DNA from: Dillenia suffruticosa
Taxonomy: Eukaryota > Streptophyta > Magnoliopsida > Dilleniales > Dilleniaceae
Direction of reading: 5' to 3'
Assembly: GCA_033439265.1 (NCBI GenBank)
Contig: JAVTVX010000016.1
Coordinates: forward strand, 687,001 to 751,000
DNA: 64,000 bases
A program made the translations under genes and the position numbers. This document shows positions 13,115 to 24,220 of this stretch, in pieces. Under the pieces are notes generated by a model that had not been told where the DNA came from, did not search any database, and saw nothing but the letters and a program-made list of their open reading frames with translations. Numbering within the stretch: the first letter of the stretch is position 1; the number at the start of each line of letters is the position of its first letter.

Positions 13115-13559
13115 TGTTATAAAAAGGTATAGTAGTCAGACCAAACAATGCTGAACATTATAAATTTAACAGCTATGAATAGCTAATTGAAGTAACAAGA
13201 GACAATTGAAGCAACTGAAACAATTAAACTGACAGCTCATATACCATCTGTAATAACAAATTAGTTACGATGGCTAGTATAGTTAGATAATAGAATCCTT
13301 GATTTGTATAAAGGACAAAGAAATAGAGAATGAAGGAAGACGGAGTTTGCTCATTGTGCTCTTCTCTCTCTAATCTCTCTCTCTCTCTAGTTCATCTTCT
13401 TTCTTTTCTTTATCCCATCTCACTCATCGCTCTCTAAACCCTTCCTATAATTGCATCTCTATCTTCATACCATCATAGTTCATTACCCATGATAACATGA
13501 GGATCTATTCTTTGCTCCAGCTTGAAGACTGAGTAGTATTCTTAGTCCTGGTCTTATCA
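13115..13559 (+). repeat. Gypsy-A 5' LTR
   Basis: Starts TGTTATAAAAAGG and ends CTTATCA. It aligns along its length with 23781-24220, including the run TAGCTAATTGAAGTAACAAG, the CT-rich block at about 13366-13389 and the closing GAGYAGTATTCTTAGTYCTG. A TATAAA-type motif (TTGTATAAAGGA) is at about 13306-13317. Confidence 0.9.
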
Positions 13560-13577
13560 GTTGGGACTTTAACAGAT

Positions 13578-13590
13578 TTGGTATCAGAGC
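13578..13590 (+). other. Gypsy-A primer binding site
   Basis: TTGGTATCAGAGC, complementary to the 3' end of plant initiator tRNA-Met, 18 bp after the LTR end. It marks plus as the transcribed strand. Confidence 0.85.
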
Positions 13591-13619
13591 AAACTAAATT
13601 CTTGATCATACTCAAACAT

Positions 13620-14660
13620 AACTGGTGGAAGGAACTCGCCAAAAGACATCTGAAGAACAATTTCAAAAATATGAAGCTAAAATGCAAGAGTGGTCACAAG
13701 AGGCCAAAGAACATCGATCTCAATTCGATCAATGGTTAGCAGAAATTTGTCAAACATTGAAATAATAAGCACAGCTATGGCAAATGCACATAGCTAGTAC
13801 AGACGATCGATTCAAAGCCATCATGAAACTATTAGACAAGGATAGAGATTGAAAGGATGACAAAATCACCCATTTTGCGTACTCCCAATGAAGGACGGAT
13901 CAGAGGGGATACTATATTATCATCTTGCAAGAAAGACACTCAACAAAGAGGATTTTCATCAAACTACCCGAGGATTGAGCTTCCAATATTCAGTGGGGAC
14001 AATCCACGACTATAGATAAGAAAATGTAACAAATTCTTTACCATCTAACAAATACCTATGCATGCTTGGTAGAAGTGACTGAAACGTATTTGGATGGAAA
14101 GGCGGAGATATGGTTTCAAGGTCCAAACGAGTCAAAAATGAGATCAGTTGGGAGGAATATTCTCAACTTCTTTGCCACCACTTTGAACTGAAGGGTATTC
14201 ATGATAAAGTAGAAGAATTCAACAAGTTGCAACAAGAAGGAGACAATGGCAAAATACCAGGAAAAGTTCAAAGAATTGTAGTCTATCATGTTGTTCAAGA
14301 ACCCAACTCCGACCGAAGAATACTTCATATCAAGTTTCATCAGTGGGGTAAAAGAGGAAATAAAACCCATACTCCAAATGTTTAAACCCAGCACTTTACT
14401 CCAAACTTTTGAAAAAGCAACCCTGCAAGAACAATCCCTGGAGCTCAATAGGCAAAAGAAAATTAGCTGGAGCAAAAATTTGGATTCTGACGAAGCAAGA
14501 TCCAAAGGAAACAACACCAATCATTGGCCTACTATAACTAAAAATAAAGATTGGCCAGATGAAAGGGTGTCAGATACAAAACAACTAAAATCTCTGCACA
14601 AGAAATGCATTATAGAAGGCTTAATAATCAATGTTACAAGTACGGGGAAATATATACTCT
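13620..14660 (+). pseudogene. Gypsy-A gag pseudogene
   Basis: Capsid/nucleocapsid polyprotein remnant. The capsid-like part has SWEEYSQLLCHHF near 14148-14190. After a frame change at about 14240-14290 it continues with NPTPTEEYFISSFISGVKEE (14300-14360). The nucleocapsid zinc knuckle at about 14620-14680 reads CYKYGEIYTLGHHYKF. It should be a CCHC finger, but two of the three Cys codons are TAC (Tyr), as expected from G-to-A change of TGC. Stops and at least two frame changes break it. Confidence 0.8.
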
Positions 14661-14699
14661 AGGCCATCACTACAAATTCAGAATCTTAAATCTGATTGT

Positions 14700-15080
14700 C
14701 ACGACAGAAGAAAGGGAGGACATAGAAGGTGAATCCACTAGAGGTTTGAAAGAAGTAACAGTTGAGATCTATGACATTCCTTTGTGCATTCTATCTAATT
14801 CTCTGAAAAGAAAGACTTTATTGTTACAAGGAAATAGAGGAAAACTATTAGTAGATACTGGAAGTTCAAATAGTTACATAAATAAAAGGCTAGTGGATGT
14901 TCTCAAAATGAGTGAGAATGAGGTTGAACCATTACAAGCTATCTTAGCATATGGAAGTAAAATAACAAGTTATACACAAGTTAATGGGGTTAAATGGAGT
15001 GTCCAAGGACATCAATTTTCCTTTGATCTAGGACCTTATTTTGGGAGTAGTTGGATGTATAACTATAGCTCTATCACCTT
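14700..15080 (+). pseudogene. Gypsy-A aspartic protease fragment
   Basis: Retropepsin domain with the active-site motif LLVDTGSSNSYI at about 14850-14885. The frame runs unbroken to 15080, where Gypsy-B begins with TGTCACGCCCC. The protease and everything up to the RT are truncated by that insertion. Confidence 0.85.
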
Positions 15081-17281
15081 TGTCACGCCCCAAACCGGGT
15101 TCGTGAGCAACCACCCGTTACCCTGAATGCCGATTGTATTTTTACAGAAAATCGGGCAGAACCTCCCTATAAATTGGAGGTCTCCCATGTACAAATAAAC
15201 ATGTTTAAATGTGTATAATTTAAAATCGTTCCGTAAATAAAATAAAATGGTTATCTCGGTCTCACAATAACCCACCAACCACAGCAGACATCCAGAACAA
15301 TTTCACCGTCGAAACTTAATTTAAATTTCACCGTCGAAAAACACTCAAATCCGCCAACGAACTACCAAATCCTCTAGAGGCCGAAATGTCGCTCTAGCAC
15401 AATAATTCTGTCTGAGGAGGGAAAGAAGAGGGGTGAGTATCAAGGAAAATATCCAGTGAGTGAGGGGATTAATCTCAAGTACTAATAGTATAGGTGAATA
15501 TTGAAGTGACAAATGATATCATTCATAACAAATAATTCAAATTTTGTAGTAAATTATGATATGTTCACTAAAATGAACTCATTTAATCATTCACACGATA
15601 ACATACATATATGCATCCATTTAAAATCAAGTAGATCATAGAGCAAGCCGAAAAGATCCTGGCAAAGGTCAACCATGATAAAAAACAGACGCATCGGGGG
15701 TTTTATTATATAAAGAGTTTTCAAAATAGCTCTCTACCTCGACGTTGGCCATGAGTTCGCTGGGGCTAGCTTATCATCGTGTATAGGACCCCGCCCAGTG
15801 CTAGACGATGGCGTCACACACGTCTTCCCCCTTACGTGGGTTCAACCGACCGCGCCTATAGCCATTAGACATATGATGTTTGCGGATATCTCCTGCAGAA
15901 GCGTATCCGGGAAACTCGGTGCCTCTACAAACACCCTTCGTAGCTATGGAATTTATCAAATAATGTCATATCATCATATCATCTCAAGTTAGTAGGCATC
16001 CAACCCACATAGCCAAATCATCTCATCATATCCTCAAAACAATTCAAATCCGTGTGCCAATATATTTCATCGAAATCATTTAAATTCAACAAACAAATGC
16101 GATGGTAGAATAGAAAACATTTCGTTTCTCAAATCATGGCACAATTTCATTTCATTTCAATTATAGATGAATAATCGTAGAAAATATAAGTATGACACTC
16201 CAATAATCACAAAACAGATTTAAATTTCAATTCCATATGTCGAGACAATGCATGTCAAAAACATGTTTTATTAAAAACATGATAAAATCAGGTTTCACTA
16301 TTTTATTCAAGAGATTAGGGTCCCACTCACATTTCTAGAGAGGGTGGTCACTCCATTTTTTCAAAAATTATCCAATCTGACTTCTCGAGTCTCCAAAAAG
16401 ATCAACCTAATCAGATCATCTCAATTTAATATCAGATAGTAGCCTATTAACGGATTTTCCATTTTCTTTCCTAATTAATTCCACCTTAATTTACACTATT
16501 TCTTTTCTATATTCCCGTTTCATAAATTTCGAAACATTTGGCTTACAAATGATCAAATTTCCAATATTTCTCATTTTTCTAATTTTTCTCGAATTTAACG
16601 TATTTCAGAATATATATATACAGTTTCCGATATTAAATTTAACCTAATTTTGACAAAATTAATTCAAATATTGAGGAGATTTCATTTCTCACCCAGGGTT
16701 CCTTAGATTGCAAACATAGCTTTCGTTCGAATGTCTCCTCAATTACTCCTAAATCTGCAATGCTCCCTATCATGACAAGATTTATTAGCTAGGTCATAAA
16801 CATTTAGATTTGGGTCAAAACCCTAAGTCAGTTACCTGCGCAGAGGTTCGTGGGCTCGCGGTCAACAGGCTAGCGGGCTTGCGGGCTATATTGGGCTTCG
16901 CGGGCTGCAGTGGGCTCACGGGCTGCTTGGGCTCGTGGGCTGGTGGGCTCGCGGGTCAGCAGGCTTGCGGGCCGCAGTGGGTTTCGCAGGTCAGCAGGCT
17001 AGCGGCCTACGTGCTCTGGCAGGCTTGCGCGCGCTCGTGCGCAGGTGCGCTCCCGAGCAAGCGCGCTCATGATGTGGTATGCTTAGGCAGTCGCGCGCTG
17101 GCAGAAGGTCGAGCGCTCGTGCGGGGAGGACCGCGCTCGCGGGGAGGTTGTGCTCACGGGAGGGAGGAGCAGCGGCGAAGAGAGAGCGGCGGTGGCGGAG
17201 GGTGGCGGAGGGTGGCGGAGGAGAGGGAGAGTGGCGGCGGAAGGGGAAGAAGGTGAGGTGGCCGCGGGAAGGGGAAGAGGC

Positions 17282-17322
<41 letters not shown>

Positions 17323-17629
17323 AAGATTAGGGCTAAAAGCCCTAATCTGATTTAGGTGAGGGGGTACTGCGTTTTGCCTCAAAACACAGCACTCCACTGT
17401 TTTTTTTTACACTCTTATTATTATTATTATTTATATATATTTTTATATTCATTTTATACTAAAATTCGCAGATACGGCAAAATTTAAAATATATAAAAAA
17501 TTCAATTTAAATACCTCAAAATAAAAAATCAATATAATTAAAATCTCTCTATGTATATAAACTGAGAAATATTTTATTCAATTTAGGAATGGGAGTACAA
17601 AAGTACGACACCACAGAGTCGGCGTTATA
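15081..17629 (-). repeat. Gypsy-B 3' LTR, about 2.5 kb
   Basis: Left edge TGTCACGCCCCAAACCGGG is the reverse complement of the ...GGGGCGTGACA end typical of Tekay/Del LTRs. The right edge is placed where the minus strand passes from the post-pol segment (TTTCGATAACAAAAC, then AGGGGATTAGAAAAT as polypurine tract) into the LTR at about 17629. The first LTR bases there appear mutated (TATAAC where TGTAAC is expected). No second copy exists in the window, so the right edge is an estimate. Confidence 0.7.
16835..17330. repeat. GC-rich repetitive island inside the Gypsy-B LTR
   Basis: From about 16845 to 17060 the sequence is a degenerate array of GGGCT(C/T)GCGGGCT-type units. At 17191-17222 follow tandem GGTGGCGGA units, then a (GA)n tract at about 17281-17330. 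It is far richer in GC than all its surroundings. Open frames across it are Gly/Arg/Ser-rich artefacts of the repeats, not genes. Confidence 0.8.
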
Positions 17630-17677
17630 TTTTCTAATCCCCTAAAAACAAGTTTTGTTATCGAAACTAAAAGAAAA

Positions 17678-20060
17678 CTATACAACAAACAGATGGAGAT
17701 ATTGTCTCTTAATAGCCTCCTCAGACTCCCAGGTTTTTTCGTCAACTTGATCACTCCTCCACAAAATTCTGACCAAAGAAACTTCCTTACTTCACAGCTT
17801 TCTAAATTGTCGATCTAGAATAGCCATTGGCTGAATCGGAAGACTGAGGTTCTCTCGTAACTCAACAGGTAGAGGCTCAAGTACATGAGAAGGGTCAGCT
17901 AATTACTTCCTGAGTACCGAGACATCGAAGATGTTGTGAATACGGGAGAGTTCATTTGATAGCTCCAATCTATATGCTACACTCCCGACCCTCTCAAGAA
18001 TACAGAAGGGTCCAATATATCTGGAACTCAGCTTAACCCGCTGTCTAAACCGTATAACTTGTTTCAAAGGAGATATCCTCAAGAAAACCATATCTCCCGT
18101 AGCAAACTCAAGAGGTCGCCGCTTACGATCAACATACGTCTTATGTCTGTCTTGTGCAGCTTTCATCCACTTACGGATTACCTTAACCTTATCCTTCGTT
18201 TCCTCAATCAACTCAACGCTGCTGAGACGTCGTTCCCCAACCTCATCCCAACATATCGGGGTACGGCACTTCTTGTCATACAGTGCTTCATACGGGAGCA
18301 TCCCTATACTAGCCTAATAGCTATTATTATGTATAAATTCAACCAGTGGAAGGTGTTGATCCTAACTACCCCGAAAATCCATCACACATGTTCTCAGTAT
18401 GTCCTCAAGGGTCTGAATGGTCCTCTCTAACTGACCATCTATCTGCGGATGATAGTCCGTACTAAAATTCGGCCTTGTACCCATTGCCTCCTGTAATTCT
18501 GGCCAAAATCTAAATGTGAATCTAGAATCTCTATCTGACACTATCGACACAGGTACTCCATGAAGTCTAACAATAGTGTCAATGTAGAGACGTGCCAACA
18601 CTTTCAAAGAAAAATCGGTACGAATAACAATAAAGCGCACAGACTTTGTAAGTCTATCTACAATCACTCATACGACGTCATACCGTGCTGAAATCCGAGG
18701 CAGTCTCATCACAAAATCTATTGTGATATGTTCCCACTTCCACTCAGGAATGGGGAGGGGTTGCAATGTGCTAGTCGGCCACTGATGTTCGGCCTTCACC
18801 TAATGGCAAACTAAACATCTAACCATAAAATCCGCGATTTCCCGTTTCATGCCAACCCACCAATAACTATCCCGAATGGTTCGATACATTTTGGTACCAC
18901 TCGAATGCAATGCATAAGCGGAGGAGTGTGCCTCCTCAAGTATGGCCTTGCGGAGATCTGAATCAGCGAGAATACAAACCCGCTCCCTGAACACTATCAA
19001 ACCATCTCCTCAGATTCTAAAGTCTCCGCCCTCAGCTCTGCGGACTCTATCCGCAATACCCCGGAGCTCCTCATCCGTACCCTGGAGCTCTCTGATACGG
19101 TCGAATAAAGTCGGTCTGACCTCGAATTTGGCTAGTAAACCTCTCTGATCATCACTAGTCAAACTGACTCCTAAGGCTCGGAGTCCCACTAAACAAGAAG
19201 GGTAGGCTTTCTCTATCGACTGTGAGGATGATGCTAACTTCCGACTCAAGGCATCTGCTACAATATTCGCCTCATCTGGATGATAGTCAATAATGAGGTC
19301 ATAATCTTTAAAAAGCTCTAACCATCTCCTATGTCTCAAATTCAGCTCCTTTTGAGTAAATAGATATTTCAAACTCTTGTGATTTGTAAATACCCTGCAG
19401 GTCATCCCATAAAGAAAATGTCGCCATATGTTCAATACGAAAACTATAGCTGCCAACTCCAAATCATGTGTCGGGTAATTAACCTCGTGTTTCTTCAGCT
19501 GTCGCGAGGCATACACAATAATCCGACCATCCTGCATCAAATCACAACCCAATCCCTGTCGGCTAGCATTATTGTATACTATATATTCCCGACTGCTAGT
19601 GGGAAGGGCTAAAATAGAAGCGGATGTCAACTGTTGTTTGAGTTCTTGAAAGCTCGCCTCACAACTGTCTGTAGTCCATACAAAGCTGAAATGTACCATC
19701 TTGCTTCTTTACAAACAGCATCGGAGCATCCCAGGGTGAAGTGCTAAGGCCAAAAAACCACTTATTTAGAAGTTCCTGCAACTGAATGTTAAGCTCTCTC
19801 AGCTCCGTAGATGACATTCTGTATGGCGGAATAGAAATAGGATTGATCCCCTGTACTAGATCAATATCGAAATCAAATTCCCGAACTGGTGGTAATCTGG
19901 GAAGCTCCTTGGGGAACACATCTGGAAAATCCTGTACCACAGGGACCTCCTCAAGTCTCGGTCCGTCAACGGTGATGTTGACAACATAAGCCAGATAAGC
20001 CGCACTACCACGGCGTACCAAGCGTCTGGCCTACAGCGGGGCAATACTCGTCTCTCACCC
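17678..20060 (-). pseudogene. Gypsy-B pol remnant: RT (core deleted), RNase H, integrase, chromodomain
   Basis: Reads from 20060 down to the stop at 17678. The RT N-terminal part (20021-19662) includes [14 protein letters not shown] and [16 protein letters not shown]. Then come the RT-RNase H connection and RNase H at 19680-19010 ([19 protein letters not shown] at about 19263-19235), the integrase HHCC region near 18995-18800 (WWVGMKREI, CLVCH), the integrase core at about 18740-18360 ([16 protein letters not shown]), and the integrase C-terminus and a chromodomain-like end (about 18300-17685). The whole palm of the RT with the YxDD motif is missing. In-frame stops occur at several places, mostly TAG or TGA where CAG or TGG is expected. 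Confidence 0.85.
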
Positions 20061-20077
20061 CGGAATACTAACAGTGG

Positions 20078-20412
20078 CTATCCGGACCTTCGAAACTCAA
20101 CCTCTTTCGTGAAACAATCCACGGAAGCCCGGTGTAAACTCAGCCAATCCATCCCTAAAATGGCATCAAAATCCGTGATAGGAAGCGGAATCAGATCTGT
20201 CTCTAATACCGTCTTCCCAATACCGACCTTACAGTACTTATAAACTGTATCTCGAATAATATGTTTGTCAAGAGGAGTGACTACCATAATCTCTTCATCA
20301 AGTGACAAGAGAGGTCTATCAGAATGGCGAGCGAAATTGTCGCTCACATATGAAAAATTCAACCCGGTATCTATAAGAATACGGGTGTCGATACCAAATA
20401 TTCGCATGGTAC
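20078..20412 (-). pseudogene. Gypsy-B aspartic protease
   Basis: Retropepsin-like domain: LIDTGLNFSYVS at about 20378-20343 keeps the DTG active site, and ILGMDWL near 20145 is the conserved C-terminal motif. It starts directly at an AG acceptor-like site (20413-20414), see the intron entry. Confidence 0.85.
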
Positions 20413-20600
20413 CTAAAAATAGAAAAAAAGATTAAAGATATTTAGAATGCGAAGAAAAGTAGACATATTCATATATATATAACTAGTTAAGTTTTTAAAA
20501 CTTTAACTAGTCAAAACTGTACATCGATATCATGATATATAAAAAGTTCATACAGAAATACAACAAAAATACTACACTAAGGGATCTGCGGGAGGATTAC
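20413..20600 (-). other. putative spliceosomal intron at the gag-protease boundary of Gypsy-B
   Basis: 188 bp on the minus strand, beginning GTAATCC (plus 20594-20600) and ending in a pyrimidine-rich tract and TTTTTAG (plus 20413-20419). Its length is not a multiple of three and it holds stops. The coding sequence upstream (...NPDVIMG) and downstream (TMRIFGIDTR) is the conserved contiguous gag-protease linker of this chromovirus type, and the phase-1 junction fits exactly. The insert is AT-rich, as plant introns are, and contains an imperfect palindrome (ACTAGTTAAGTTTT and its complement) at 20482-20511. A small inserted element is the alternative. Confidence 0.6.
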
Positions 20601-20804
20601 CCATAATAACATCAGGGTTTGTCTATGCGTCCTCCTGTATCATCGCAAACACACGAGCCTGGGCCCTAAGCTGCTGTCGCGACGGTTCTGGCACTGTATT
20701 ACTTCCGGCTACAGTCCGAGAAGTTATAAGAGCTGAGTGCGCAGGTGCCCCCTGCTGGCCTGTGCCAGAAGTACCAGTCCGACTCTGCAAAGTCGATCCT
20801 CCTC

Positions 20805-22002
20805 AACCTAAATCTGGGCAGACACTTCTAACGTGACCTTGCTTCCCACATTTGAAGCAAGTAACTGATACTGTACATGCCCCAAAGGCATGGTAGCTGC
20901 CGCATCTACAGCAAAAAGTCTGTCTCTGTGTAGTAGACTGTGTAGAGACATTAAGGGCTGGTACCCCAAAATCCTGTAGTCGAGATCTCTGTCCCGGTCC
21001 TGCTGGTCTGAAGCTGGAAGAACTTTCGAGATGTCCAAAACCTTTACCCCTTTTCGAGAACTGTCCACCCTGTGACCCAGTCTTCCTCTTTTGGTGACTC
21101 TCACTCTGTCTAGCCTTAGCTCGGACGATCTCCTTTACTCGATATGCTGAATCAATCACCTCTGATAGTGTAAAAGACGGAGTCACCGTCATATACTTTC
21201 TGATGCTCAATTGGAGGCCATCTTCAAACTTAAACCTCAACTAAGCTGGTGTAGCAATATCGGGGACAAAGGCTGCTAGTCGTCTAAGCTCAGCCTCGTA
21301 CTCAGAGACTGACCTAGTCCCCTAGTGTAAGTGCATGAACTTCGTCCTCATACGGTCCTGCTAGAGCAGAGTGAAGTACCTGTGGTCGAACTTTCGTAAA
21401 AAGTCCTCCCACCGCAGAGTCTGTGTAGCAATGTCACGGATAGCCTCCTACCATGAGAGGGCATCTCCGTCGAGTCTCTCAGCAACACTCAATCTGAACT
21501 CCTCTAACAACCCCAAATCCGTAAGGGTCCTACGAGTCCTGTTGATTCAGTGCTTCGCCGCTACGGTATCACTGGATCCTGAAAAGTCTGTACATCCAAA
21601 CTGTCGAGACTCTTTTACCAACTGAGTGAGCTCGTGGATTCGCCTCAAAGTAGCCGACGTCTCATCAGTCGGAGTAGAAACAAAAGGACTGACCACCGAA
21701 GGAGGAATCGGTGCCGTAGGTGCAAGTACGACCGCAGGTGCGGTCGCTGGAGTCTGTCGTGGAGATGGTGGTATCTGCGCCCCATATCTACTGTACCACT
21801 CCTGTCACTGTCCCAAGGCATCGAGTGATGGTGGAGTAATCTCGGCTGTACCAGCCGGTGGAGGTGCTAGGGGTGGCATCGGGGAAGATGCGTGAGTAGA
21901 AGAAGCACCCTCCGGTACTCGTGGTGCCTCAAGTGCCCTAGAAACCTCAGGCACTGAGAGACTCTCCGGTGATGTACCGCGCCTATCACGTCTAGACGAC
22001 AT
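20805..22002 (-). pseudogene. Gypsy-B gag pseudogene
   Basis: Starts at ATG 22002 (MSSRRDRRGTSPES, a typical basic start). A Pro/Ala/Ser-rich N-terminus is followed by the retrotransposon gag capsid domain (about 21560-21130) and a basic linker. The nucleocapsid has the CCHC zinc knuckle CFKCGKQGHVRSVC at about 20861-20820 and an earlier Cys/His cluster. One frame runs essentially throughout, with about six stops (TGA or TAG at CGA, CAG or TGG positions), including one right after the zinc knuckle. Confidence 0.85.
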
Positions 22003-22129
22003 AATTCTGTAAAAAGAGCACTGTTTCATTAGAGTATGAGCAGTCGCCATACTCTAGTTGTAGTGTTTAAATGTAGTGTTGTAGTGTTTAGGATCTAGAA
22101 GTCAAGCCTTATCCATATATGAAAAAAAA

Positions 22130-23620
22130 CTATTGGTACACAAAATGAAGGCACCACTTACTTGGTTACCACTTTACTATCAGAACAGATCATCAAAGTT
22201 TCAAATGCCTTTTAGAGCAAAGATTAACCTACACATTGTAGCATAAGTGGCTAACCAAATTATTGGGTTTAGACTATGAGATTAGTATAAGAAAGCGATG
22301 GAGAATAGAGTGGCAAATGATCAAACTACAGTAGATAGAAAAAATCATTCAAAGTTATATAGGAGATGACGAGTGCCAAAAGTTGATTAGCCAGCTGATT
22401 TTGGAATTTGGAAGTAGTAAGGATCATGATTTTCAGGATGGAATTTTAAAGTTTAAAAAGAAGATCTACATAGGAGGGGAAGGACAACTGAGAACTAAGT
22501 TGCTCCAACAGATGCATGGATTAGCAACTGGAGGGCACTCAGGTCAGAAAGGGACGTTGCATAGGTCGAAGACTACATTTTATTAACCTCATATAAGGGA
22601 AGCACTGATCAAGTTTGTCCAAAAATGTGAAATGTGCCAAATGAATAAACATGAGAGTATATCATACTTCGGATTTTTGCAACCATTACCTATTGCCACA
22701 CAAACATTGACTCAGATCAATATGGACTTTGTGAAAGGCTACTAGAATCTCAAGGCTTTAATATAATTTTGGTGGTTATAGATAGGCTAACTAAATTCAG
22801 CCATTTCTTGGGACTTCAACATCCATATACTGCAGTGGAAGTAGCTCAGTTGTTTGTTGATTTAGTTTATAGGTTACATGGGCTACCGGATGCAATTATG
22901 ACAAATAGGGATAAATCTTCACAAGCTTCTTTTGGCAGGAACTATATAGGATAATAGAAATATAACTCCAACTAAATAGTCTTACCACCCGCAAACTGAC
23001 AGTCAAAGTGAGAGATTGAACCAATGTTTAAAGTGTTATCTCAGGTGCTTAACTGCTAATAGACCTGGGCTTTGGTATAAGTGGATTAGTCTAGCAGAGT
23101 GGTGGTATAATTCTAGCTTTCACTCAAGTTTAGAAATGTCCCCATTTGAAACACTCTATGGTTATAAACCTTGAACTCTACCAACAGGTCTTTATTTGGA
23201 CTCCAGAATACCAGCTACTAATTTCATACAAAATAGACAAGCTATATTGCAAATTCTATGTGAGCATCTAAAAAAAGCCCAGAATAGAATGAAAATCTAG
23301 GCTAATCTTAATAGGACAAAAGAAGAGTTTTAAGTTGGCAACTTAGTGTATCTCAAGCTACAACCATGTCGGCAACAGTCAGTGGAAGTTAGGAGATAGT
23401 TGAAGCTATTATCAAAGTTTTATGACCCATTTCCAATACTAGCAAGAGTGGGGAAGATGGCTTATTGTTTGCAGTTACCACAAGAATCGAAAATTCGTCC
23501 TTCTTTTCATGTATCCTTGCTAAAGAAGAAGGTGGGATCCAGTCAAGCTATCATGCCCACCTTGCCGATTGTAGGAACTAACAACCAATTCTAGTGGAAC
23601 CAAAAGTGGTATTGAAGAGA
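22130..23620 (+). pseudogene. Gypsy-A RNase H and integrase remnant
   Basis: Resumes in RNase H (HLLGYHFTIRTDHQS at about 22153-22200), continues with the integrase HHCC region (ATGGHSGQKGT at about 22526-22558; CEMCQMNKHE at about 22627-22656) and the integrase core (DFVKG near 22725; VIDRLTKFSHF at 22772-22804; YHPQTDSQSERLN at about 22985-23022). It ends with the C-terminal region (IRPSFHVSLLKKK at about 23490-23530). Several stops and frame changes break it. The RT that should precede RNase H is absent. Confidence 0.85.
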
Positions 23621-23780
23621 AGAGTTATTTTGAGGAATAACAAACTAATAACTCAATAGTTAATTAGATTGGTTAATCTCAACCTAGAAGAAGCTACTTA
23701 GGAAGATATGAGTTTTATCAAGGCAAAATTTTTGGATTTCCAACCTTAAAGACAAGGTGTCTTTTGAAGGGGAGTGAAAT

Positions 23781-24009
23781 TGTAACAGCTAGACCAAGTA
23801 ATGCCAAACATTACAGATGTAACAGCTATAGATAGCTAATTGAAGTAACAAGAGAATTGAAGCAACTGAAGCAATTAAACCAACAACTTATACACCAACT
23901 GTAATAACAAATTAGTTACGATGGTTAGGGTAGTTGGATAACAGAATCTTTGATTTGTATAAAGGAGATAGAAATGAAGAATGAATGAGGATAGAATTTT
24001 CTCATTATG

Positions 24010-24054
<45 letters not shown>

Positions 24055-24220
24055 TTCATCTTCTTTCTTTTCTTTATCCCATCTCACACATCTCTCCTCC
24101 CTTCCTATGAATTGCATCTATATCTTCATGCCATCACAGTTCATTACCCATGATAACATAAGGATCTATTCTCTACTTCAGCTTGAGGATTAAGCAGTAT
24201 TCTTAGTTCTGGCTTTATCA
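23781..24220 (+). repeat. Gypsy-A 3' LTR
   Basis: Starts TGTAACAGCTAGACC after a purine-rich GAAGGGGAGTGAAA, and ends CTTTATCA. It aligns with 13115-13559. It carries a long pure (CT)n tract at about 24010-24048 where the 5' LTR has a shorter, interrupted one. Confidence 0.9.

Larger units (their letters stand above)
15081..22115 (-). mobile_element. Gypsy-B: chromovirus-type Ty3/Gypsy element nested in Gypsy-A, one LTR lost
   Basis: Minus-strand element. From right to left: gag (22002-20805), protease (20412-20078), RT remnant, RNase H, integrase and C-terminal chromodomain-like segment (to 17678), then the 3' LTR (about 17629-15081). The wording of the pol domains and the chromodomain-like tail indicate a Tekay/Del-like chromovirus. 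The left boundary is sharp (TGTCACGCCCC). On the right, about 110 bp past the gag start the sequence switches to Gypsy-A RNase H with no 5' LTR and no primer binding site. The right end is therefore deleted; I place it at 22100-22130. Confidence 0.85.
13115..24220 (+). mobile_element. Gypsy-A: decayed Ty3/Gypsy LTR retrotransposon, interrupted by Gypsy-B
   Basis: LTR retrotransposon with a 5' LTR at 13115-13559, a tRNA-Met-type primer binding site at 13578-13590, gag at 13620-14660 and protease at about 14700-15080. After the nested Gypsy-B come RNase H and integrase at about 22130-23620, a polypurine stretch just before 23781, and a 3' LTR at 23781-24220. The order PR-(RT)-RNase H-INT identifies Ty3/Gypsy. 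The reverse transcriptase is absent: coding resumes in RNase H right after Gypsy-B. No matching 5-bp target duplication is visible (AGAAT on the left, TTGGC on the right). All frames contain stops and shifts, so the element is dead. Confidence 0.9.

Noticed and set aside
16810-17397. Long open frames on both strands in the GC-rich region
   Set aside because: They translate the GGGCT, GGTGGCGGA and GA repeats inside the Gypsy-B LTR; the composition explains their length.
20413-20600. Reading the gag-protease gap of Gypsy-B as simple decay
   Set aside because: The flanks are intact and in phase on both sides with GT and AG at the exact edges; decay alone would not give this, so it is listed as a putative intron.
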